From NCBI GenBank assembly GCA_033816765.1, contig CM066297.1, forward strand, positions 1,234,573 to 1,298,572: a stretch of 64,000 bases of DNA, read 5' to 3'. This stretch comes from Nothopassalora personata (lineage: Eukaryota > Ascomycota > Dothideomycetes > Mycosphaerellales > Mycosphaerellaceae). The notes below the pieces were generated by a model. It was not told the origin of the DNA and did no database searches. It saw only the letters and a program-made list of their open reading frames with translations. Position 1 is the first letter of the stretch, and each line of letters opens with the position of its first letter. Both the position numbers and the translations under genes were made by a program. Below, one piece after another: positions 56,606-64,000 of the stretch.

Positions 56606-56979
56606 GACGGATCTTACGCATCTTTAGCCGCACCTCCTCCTCTTTAATCCTCTTAAGCTCTAGCTTAAGCTTATCGCGCGAATCGCGAAGACGTTCCTAC
56701 TCCGGACGAGAAAGACGTACATCGCAATCCTTACAGCCTTTTCGAATATAGGCCGAACACTTTCTAGACCGAGAACCTACGATACACTTTACTACTACGC
56801 CCGAGGATCGAGACTTCTAACAATTCGTACATAGAGCCATTTCGATACTAGAAACTTTAGTATCCTAAGCAAGTCGTTAACGGCGTTTATAGGAGGAAGA
56901 AGATATAGTTAACTACTACTACAAGAAATAATAACGGCTTAAGAAGCTTCGGGACGAAGCTAGGCTAAGAAGGGGATAG

Positions 56980-57339
56980 TGTTACGGAATAATTCCTACG
57001 GACCCTAGAATTATAATAATAAGACGAATACGTAACTTATCCTACCTAAGCGCTTAGACTTAGAGCGATTAGACTGCTTATGCTTAGACTAATTAGACTG
57101 CTTATACTTAGAATGATTAGACTAATTACCGAGATCTACGAATCTCTTTTATATTTAGGAACGCTAGAAACCCTTATAGTTCTAATGCGTTTAACTTATG
57201 TTACTATCTTACTAATTAGAATACAACTCTTATTCCAATTATTTATCTTCGCTTAGCTTACTTTAGCCTCTCTAAAGAATACCGCCACGTGACTTAACTT
57301 ATCTCTCCTTTAAGACTAGCCCTAGAACGAGACATAACA
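56980..57339 (+). repeat. Chromovirus (plus) 3' LTR
   Basis: 360 bp, matching the 5' LTR apart from C/T and G/A changes and the absence of the nested solo LTR. Confidence 0.9.
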
Positions 57340-57344
57340 TTGAC

Positions 57345-60181
57345 CGGCTCCGGGTACCCGAACAGCTTATTATTAATTATCCGGTCGACTTTAAGGACAA
57401 AATTAACGCTAGTGACATATCTCTAGATCTTCTTAAGCCCCTTAAGGACCCTAAGGCATTTACGCTTACTAGCATTATATCTAGATTCTAACGCGTTCTA
57501 GATTCTACTTTTATACCGTACCGGGTAACGCCGTCGGGTACTATCTATTAATTCTTAAGAAACGATACATCCCTATCTAGTGCCGCTAGTATTAACTAAG
57601 ATAAAGATAGACCTATCACTAGGTAAGTAGTAGAGGGTAACTAAGGCTAGAGCCTATATAAGATATCTAGTAACCTCTTCTTTCGAGAACTGCTCATTTT
57701 CTATCTAGGTGAACTCGGCGTCCTTCTTTAGTAGCTTGTACATTAGTCGAGCAATAATTACGAACTAGGGGATCTATATCCGGAAGTACATACATAGCCC
57801 TATATAGGTGCGGACCTCCTTAATATAGGTGGGCGTAGGCTAATCTAGGATCTTAGCTATAACCTTTAGGTTAGGATAGCAACTATCCGGGCTAGTAACG
57901 TACCTAACGATCTTAAGCTTTTTATATAACTATTAGGATTTGCCTCTAGCAACTACCGCACTAGCTCTTTCTAAGTTAGTAAGAACTAGATCTAGGGAAA
58001 CAATGTGCTTAACGACCTATTTCCTTAACCTAGACTCTACTTCTACATTCCTATAGTCCTTAGTTAGTCCCTTAATACCGATGTTATCGAGAAACGGCTT
58101 CGCTCGATACGAGATATAATTAAGTAGAATCTTTATTACCGTACGCACGAACTAAGTAACTGAATTAGTAGCTCCTTAAGGTAGAGTCGTGTTGCGTACT
58201 AGGCTAAGAGGAGTTATAAAGGCTATTAAGTCCCGGTAGGACTTATCTAAAGTGATCTAATTATAACCTGAAAATATGTCTATAAGTGAAGCGACTCGGT
58301 AACCGGCGAAATCCTCTAAGAAGCTATCCGTGTCCGGTAGAATATTAGCATCGCGTATAGTAACCTTATTTTAGAGCATAGCTAAATTAATTAACCGATA
58401 TAGTATATTGCTTCTAGAGGCATTAACCTTCTTTACGACTAGGAACTAGCTATTAGAATATGCTCCTTATAAGTATTCTAGGATGTTGTTCTTAATCCGG
58501 GCTCTAATTATGCGCTTAACAATTGCCCTAAGACTTAGGTGTAATCGGATAGGGCGTGCCTACTATAGCTTATAAGGGATTGTATTAATCTTCTAAGGTA
58601 GCATAACGTCGTGCCTAATTTACCTTATGTAACTAAAATCCTAAGCGAGGACTGCCTCCCGGTTATAGAGTATCTTATCGAATAAGGCCCTTTCTATTAG
58701 TAATAGCTTATTGCTAACCTTAATTAAGGTAAGCCGTTCTAGAGTAATCCGGCTACCTCGCTTAATAATTAAGAATTTCTTAATTAAGTACTTCTCGTTA
58801 AACGGACCTTGCCCTTTAGGTATCTTAGACTCTAGGTATAGTACCCTACGCTTCTATTCTATATCTCCCTTAACTCGTGATTCTAGGCGTTCGTAAACGC
58901 TCGCGTCTACTAGCTTCTTCTTATCCGCCTTACGCTTATATATCGTAAAGACCTACGGCATCCTAATGTTAGCTATATGTTAGCCTACTTATTACTTCCG
59001 TACCTAAGCATTTAATGTAGATTACCTTAAGATCTCGGAGGGCTAATTCCCTTAAACTAAATAAACGTTAGTAATAGAATCTCCCTTAAACGCGCCTATT
59101 CCAATTTTTGTAACTCGTTCCTTTATTCTAGCACTCCTAAGCAATCCTAATACGTAAGCTAAATAGTTACTAGGCGCTAGAGCCTTACTGGGTTCCTATA
59201 GATACGTCGTGTCGTAGTCGTATCCGTTTTCCTTACTATAGCTATTTGCCGGTCCCGGGACCGGTAAATTAAAGTCCGAGGTTTCTCCGAGATAGTGCGA
59301 GAACCTCACTAATTTTATTAAATCCGGCTTTAGTAAGTTACCGGTGGGTTAAGCGCCGTAAATTAACCTACCCTTCTATTTCCCGACGCTTTTAACAGTT
59401 CTTAAAGGGTCTTGCACCTGTCCGAGCTAACTAGGGCAGTAAACATAACACTTTTACCTTTACGGCTAGTAATAGTCCCCTCCTATGAACTATTATCGCA
59501 GTTACGGGCAGTAAGTCGCACCTTGCGGGCCTACGGACGTCCTAGGATTATTAGTGAGTTTAGATCCGAGGAGATAAACATGTCTATTTAGCAGTGAACC
59601 CTAAATACCTAAACATCTAAATTGCCTATAACACCTTTGAACTAGGCCCGCCCTCTAGCACCTCGAAAGGTAAGCTAAGTACTCGACATTACCGGTAACC
59701 TAAATCTATAAGCGTTCCTCTAGCCGATAATATTTACCTCGGAACCCTTATTAATTAGGCACCTAATCTAGTTCTTATTTATCCTAAACTCCGCTACTAC
59801 CTAAGGACTAGGGACTATAGTAAAGTTATTAAGGACACTAGAGAGCCCGATTTTCTTAACGTCCTTATATAGCTTAGTAGTAGGGACCGCACCCTTAGAG
59901 CAAAGTATAGTTAAATACACTCCGATATACTAGGCCTAACTATCTTTACGGAAGACCTCCTTATTATACTTAGGCTTATCTTTATAGGTAACTACTTATC
60001 TAGTGCGAACCTTAGGGTCCTTTCCTATAAGGCGTCGCACTATAGCGAGCTTCTCCTAAAGAGTAGAGGTGTTAGTAACGCGACCGAAGAGGGTAGCCTC
60101 GAACTAGCGACTATATCGAAACTAATCCTAGGCATTTACATTAGGAAACGTCGTCTAGGGGATCTAATTAATCTAGTAGTA
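57345..60181 (-). mobile_element. Gypsy family 1 on minus strand, 5' part (Gag end, protease, RT)
   Basis: Sequence continuity with 48807 is shown by similarity of its reverse complement to 38,185-38,225. On the minus strand, RT blocks are readable near 58,420-58,080: ASLIDIFSGYNQITLDKSYR, then TLPQGATNSVTQF, and KPFLDNIGIKG (a decayed FLDDI). Bases 59,800-60,180 are the inverted counterpart of 63,620-64,000 (Gag C-terminal region). The element stops abruptly at about 60,181 inside gag. Confidence 0.7.
59244..59269. repeat. 26-bp palindrome, second copy
   Basis: Arms ATTTGCCGGTCCC and GGGACCGGTAAAT, with one G/A-type mismatch attributable to RIP. Confidence 0.8.
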
Positions 60182-60471
60182 TTGACGACTGATTAGTTGT
60201 GTTAACCTTAGGTTTGGTTATGTTAACCTTAGGTTTAGAGGGAGGGTTCCTTAGGTCCAACTTGCCCCTATTTTATTTAGGTTTGATTAGACATTTGGGT
60301 GAGCTAGCAGGACTGGTATGGCTGTTGAGATATATACTGCGCAGTTGAGCATTGGAAGCGTAGCATTAAGGCAACAATTCAATTTATACCTCTTAAGTAG
60401 AGGGCATAGGGGTTTAGGTCCGCCAATCCTCTTGTGTTATCCGGCTGCTGCGCTGCTCGTCACGTGACCTG

Positions 60472-60497
60472 ATTTCACGGTCCCGGGACCGGCAAAT
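60472..60497. repeat. 26-bp palindrome, third copy (imperfect)
   Basis: ATTTCACGGTCCC followed by GGGACCGGCAAAT; the core CGGTCCCGGGACCG is perfect. Confidence 0.75.
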
Positions 60498-60639
60498 ACC
60501 TCTGCTTACATAAGCGCCGCTCCACACCACCACAACTTAGACAGGCCTATATAGGGTAGTTAGTAGACATTATTTTAGTAGTCAATGAGGGCGGGTATTA
60601 AGTGTACACCCGGTGGCGTATTAGCATCTAGTTTGTAAG

Positions 60640-60795
60640 GTTAAAATCACGGTTTAAGGTCTAAGGTTCACGGTTAAGGTCATTACTCAAGGTCAAGGTT
60701 CAAGGTTAAGGTTCAAGGTTAAGGTTTAAGGTTAAGGTTCACGGTTAAGGTTCACGGTTAAGGTCGACTAAGGTCGAAAACACTCAAGGTCCAAG
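60640..60795. repeat. Degenerate AAGGTT(C/A) tandem array
   Basis: About 20 short units of the kind AAGGTT, AAGGTTC and ACGGTTA follow each other in 155 bases. All are built on (A/C)(A/C)GGTT with variable 1-2 base spacers. The array is not a canonical telomeric TTAGGG tract. Confidence 0.8.
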
Positions 60796-61512
60796 GTATT
60801 TAGCAATAATCACGGTTATAAGGTCCTATTAAGTAACAACTAGTATTAGTACATTCTAAAGCAAGTACTACGTAATAATGGATACGGCTGCATTACTAGA
60901 AAAACTTAGCACCTTTGCTGACATAGGCAGAGGCTACGAATAGCCTATAAACCCTACGAAAATGAAAGGGGTCTATAGGGATTCTGTCCCTTATAAGGGG
61001 ATGGAGGAATCGGAGGAAGGGGAAACACCTAAATCTAGTAAGGAAGGGAGAAGCGGAACTAGCGCCGCTAAATTAGGTATAGGTGTAGGAACGAATAGCA
61101 CAATTAGAATGGATGCTATAACTGCCCTCTTTAGACGATTAGCAGTAGCAATGGAAAACGCTAGCCCTCGCTTTCCACCTCTAGGAGGTGCTGAGAATCC
61201 GTTCTTTAATGGCACTAATGCTACTAAGTTCTAGGAGCGGTTTAGCGACCTAATAGACTAGTATCCGCCTCGGGTATCTATTAAGAAGGATGATTTCTAA
61301 GGCAGGTTTAAGCGCAATTGCGAAACTACTATCCGGCGCGTAGTTATAAGGCTGCCTAGGTGGTTTACTAACAAGGCACGTTTTAGGAGGGCGTTCTTAT
61401 TAGAGTTCTTAAGGTTTAACGCCTACTCGATATTAGGGAGTCGGGAATATCTTAAGGAGATTGTTAGGGCGTAGTAAGGCAAGAGGCCTAAAGAATAAGA
61501 TGTGAAGGAATT

Positions 61513-61828
61513 TGTTAGGATCCGCTGTGACGTTATCACAACATGGGCTTGGATCTTTGCAGTGATGTCTCTCTCGTTGTGAAGGTAGTGGTTCCAAACA
61601 GTATATGGTGTATACTTAAAATGAGTTGAGCACGAAGCTCCTATCTACTTGTAAAAGAGCGTCGTCTATATAGTGCCTCCGCACGAGTGCGATCGGCCAC
61701 CATGAGTCGCGCTATCACGAGCCCGATCCCTCTGGGTTATCGCTCTCGTCGTAGCCACGTGATGTGTGCGATCCGCTTGTTAGACCCGAATCGCTCCTGC
61801 TCTTCGGTGATTGGTCTAAACCGTAACA
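61513..61828 (-). mobile_element. Solo LTR, family X copy B
   Basis: 316 bp, TGTTAGG...CCGTAACA. The duplication GAATT is at 61508-61512 and 61829-61833. Not RIPped. Confidence 0.92.
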
Positions 61829-62420
61829 GAATTCATCCGCCTGTTTATATCCTTAAGTGACCTAATTAAACCTAAGGATTTAGATAACAGCTCCCGGAGT
61901 CGCCTCCTCCTTTAGGGATTGCTAGAGGGAGTCGCGAAAGCGGTCTACAAGGCTTGCGGGCTTCACCTAAAGCAACCTAAGAAGTTTAGGGACTTTTAGA
62001 GGATTATTAATGAAGCTGCTAGCATCGTAGATAGTAAGGAGGGATAGAAAGCTATACATATAGATTTCCCTCTTACTTTACCTTAGCTACACCGCTTAGT
62101 CGTAAAGCAATTGCCGCGCCTTAAGCCTAAGATTAACACGCTTAAGAAGCCTACTTCTAGGACTGTTGTTAATAATGACCTTATCTAGAAGGTAGCTAAA
62201 ATAAGCATACGTACATACTAGCGCGGTCGCGTCGCGGACGCGGGTACCTTCTACCCGAGCGAGAATTAACGCTCTATGTAACCGGAGAGGCACGACCTAG
62301 ACACTAAACTACAGGTTTACGCAATGTAGCGTCCCCTATCGTAGAATCGCGAACAGTCTAAAGCGATAGATGGTTATTGCTACAACTATAGCAGTTCGAA
62401 GCACTAGGCTAGTAACTGTA

Positions 62421-62739
62421 TGTTACGGATCGGTCTGGGGAAGCCCGTAGCCAACCAATCGATGCCAGCAGACCAGCGGATGCACCCGATATGCAGAGTG
62501 CTCTCAGTGCTCTCGGGTGCTCTCTCGAGAGAGCAGAGAGAGCAGAGAGAGCAGGAAAGATCACGCCAAGACACGGCACTATATAGACGACGCTCTTTTG
62601 CAAGTAGATAGGAGCCTCGTGCTCAACTCATTTCAAGTATACACCATATACTGTTTGGATTCACTACCTTCACAACGAGAGAGACATCACTGCAAAGATC
62701 CAAGCCCATGTTGTGATAACGTCACAGCGGATCCTAACA
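62421..62739 (+). mobile_element. Solo LTR, family X copy C
   Basis: 319 bp, opposite orientation to copies A and B: TGTTACGG...ATCCTAACA. The duplication CTGTA is at 62416-62420 and 62740-62744. U3 holds GAGAGAGCA repeats (about 62525-62555), the TATA-like CTATATAG is at 62579, and the conserved R-U5 half follows. Confidence 0.92.
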
Positions 62740-64000
62740 CTGTAGGGCGATAAGGTCCTTAATATCTCGGGGCTACGTACACCTCGCCCCGAACAACTAG
62801 TAGTATCTAGGGAAGGAAGGCGATCCGCGTCCTACTAAGTTCAACTTTCGGAGGGACTACAGCAAACCAAAACTGCTCTATATGCTCCCTCTACTCGAAG
62901 AACATTATAGGCCGATCGAGTTTAATAACTAGTATAAGATTTCTACACTACGTAAGTAATAGATAGGTAGGGACTACACTGGGGTGATAAAGGTTACGCC
63001 TCCTAATTATTCTAAGCCCCCTCCTAACTTTAGGCATTTAATAGAGTATAGCCCTTAGGACGCACGGTCTAGCTAAATAGAGAAGGCTACTAGTATATAT
63101 TAGGTCTCATTCGGAGAAAGTAAAGTAGAGCAGGCGGTCGACTTAGGCGAGCTTAACGAGGTATCTACCTATCCTATGTAGTCTAACAAAGTGAAAGGAA
63201 AGGCACCCGTAGGCATTCTAAAGAATCCGCACCCGAGGACCCGGTCCTTAGCCTAGGATCTACGAGCCCGAGCTGAGGCTACTAAGAAAGTTCGCCTACA
63301 ATTGGAACAGGAGATCCGGTAAGCTAAGATTAACTAGTAGGAGGTTGAAATGATTAATAAAGTCAGTAGTTAAATAAGCGAAACTTAATTATTAGCTAAA
63401 TCCGGGGTAACCCTAGGAAGGGGAAATGATGCCTAAGTAGACAGATTAGGGAGCGATGCTAATAAAGGACTGCCTAAGGATATGCCTATTAGTCCCGTAA
63501 ACGCCCCCTTCGCACAAAGGAAGCGTATACAGAATGCTAAGACTATAAGGATTAACAACTACGTCCGACAATATAGTTTAGCTAGTAATAGCCCGGTTAT
63601 AAAGGAAGAGGGTATTATCTACTAGATTAATTAGATCCTCTAGACAACGTTTCCTAATGTGAACGCCTAAGATTAGTTTCGATATAGTCGCTAGTTCGAG
63701 GCTGCCCTCTTCGGTCGCGTTGCTAATACCCCCGCTCTTTAGGAGAAGCTCGCTACAGTGCGACGCCTTATAGGAAAGGACCCTAAGGTTCGGACTAGAC
63801 AAGTAGTTACCTATGAAGATGAACCTAAGTATAATAAGGAGGTCTTCCGTAAAGATAGTTAGGCCTAGTATATCGGAGTGTATTTAACTATACTTTGCTC
63901 TAAGGGTGCGGTCCCTACTACTAAGCTATATAAGGACGTTAAGAAAATCGGGCTCTCTAGTGTCCTTAATAACTTTACTATAGTCCCTAGTCCTTAGGTA

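Larger units (their letters stand above)
55053..56840 (-). pseudogene. Antisense accessory ORF of the chromovirus, split by TRIM copy 2
   Basis: On the minus strand an ATG at 56840 opens a reading frame that runs to the TRIM boundary at 56606 and resumes in frame at 55239, ending with TAG at 55053, once the TRIM and one GACGG duplication are ignored. The product would be about 139 residues: an N-terminal Cys-rich segment (MALCTNC..., with further Cys spaced like a zinc cluster) followed by a strongly charged coiled coil (RLAKRRTDDAVAKELEELEE) and a short hydrophobic end. Only two TAG codons interrupt it, both RIP-type. It is antisense to the retrotransposon, between pol and the 3' LTR. I recall similar Cys-rich coiled-coil predicted proteins recurring in fungal repeat regions, but function is unknown. 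Confidence 0.6.
48808..57339 (+). mobile_element. Full-length chromovirus (Gypsy) inserted in Gypsy family 1
   Basis: LTRs are 48808-49419 (612 bp including a 252-bp nested insertion) and 56980-57339 (360 bp), starting TGTTACGG and ending CATAACA. A purine tract (AAGAAGGGGATAG) precedes the 3' LTR. Target duplications are TCGAC (48803-48807) and TTGAC (57340-57344), differing by one C/T change. Internally on the plus strand: Gag about 49480-50900; protease about 51500-51800; RT about 52040-52780; RNase H to GRADALSQRS at 53,400; integrase about 53,500-54,350; and a chromodomain at 54,700-54,830. TAG stops throughout show RIP. TRIM copy 2 (55240-56605) is nested in it. Confidence 0.9.
60182..60883. 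other. Presumed LTR/leader of the right-hand Gypsy element
   Basis: CA and TG are common, so this is less RIPped than its surroundings. It includes two near-identical GTTAACCTTAGGTTT repeats (60201 and 60219), a palindrome at 60472-60497, a TATATAGGG box near 60549 and the AAGGTT array described separately. The gag frame follows. No coding sequence recognised. Confidence 0.45.
60884..64000 (+). pseudogene. Gag of a Gypsy element running off the window (RIP-decayed)
   Basis: An ATG near 60880 opens a gag-like frame (MDTAALLEKLSTFADIGRG...). It continues through stops with ENPFFNGTNATKF (about 61195-61230), the PFxG block typical of Gypsy capsid regions. Two solo LTRs interrupt it (61513-61828, 62421-62739). 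From about 63,130 to 64,000 the reading continues as a charged Gag C-terminal or protease-linker region whose inverted copy is at 59,800-60,180. Pol lies beyond the window. Confidence 0.65.

Noticed and set aside
60640..60795. Interstitial telomere repeat
   Set aside because: Units are AAGGTT/AAGGTTC variants, not TTAGGG, and the array is degenerate.

Overview
The window comes from a filamentous ascomycete (Pezizomycotina). The evidence is short spliceosomal introns (about 47-200 nt) with CTNA(A/C) branch points, several fungus-specific families (rhodopsin/SAT4-like membrane protein, questin-oxidase-like protein, secreted PEBP) and, on the right, massive C-to-T / G-to-A decay in CpA/TpG context, which is the signature of repeat-induced point mutation (RIP). 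A Dothideomycete is plausible, but that is inference.

The window splits sharply near position 28,000. Bases 1 to about 28,000 are an ordinary gene-rich compartment. In order it holds: a four-TM membrane protein (+); a four-exon coiled-coil protein (-); a secreted PEBP-like protein (-); a Tc1/mariner relic; a rhodopsin-like 7-TM protein (+); a TBC-domain protein whose two catalytic fingers look lost (-); telomerase reverse transcriptase in six exons (-), head to head with the RNA polymerase I subunit RPA12 (+); a questin-oxidase-like protein (+), an MFS transporter (-) and an FAD monooxygenase (-) that together resemble a small metabolic cluster; two unrecognised proteins, one with four internal repeats; and a nitronate monooxygenase. 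Several of these genes only become visible after exons are joined.

Bases 28,000-64,000 are a nested graveyard of retroelements with essentially no intact host gene. It contains a RIP-mutated RecQ-like helicase; a Copia pol; a Gypsy integrase fragment; a complete RIP-decayed Gypsy chromovirus on the minus strand (38,979-45,859, 198-bp LTRs); and a second Gypsy family on the minus strand split by a full chromovirus on the plus strand (48,808-57,339, 360-bp LTRs, TSD TCGAC/TTGAC). A further Gypsy copy runs off the right end. The chromovirus carries an antisense accessory ORF and a tRNA-like sequence.

On top of this old layer sit young, un-RIPped insertions with intact 5-bp target duplications: two copies of a 1.4-kb terminal-repeat retrotransposon in miniature (TRIM) with 161-bp LTRs and a 79-bp minisatellite, and three solo LTRs (316-319 bp) of another family. 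A fourth, RIP-marked solo LTR lies inside the chromovirus 5' LTR. The TRIM shows a 10-nt complementarity between its LTR and the site just downstream of it, the arrangement used by Tf1-type self-primed retrotransposons. Domain calls in the decayed half come from reading translations through RIP stops (nearly all TAG), so coding boundaries there are approximate.
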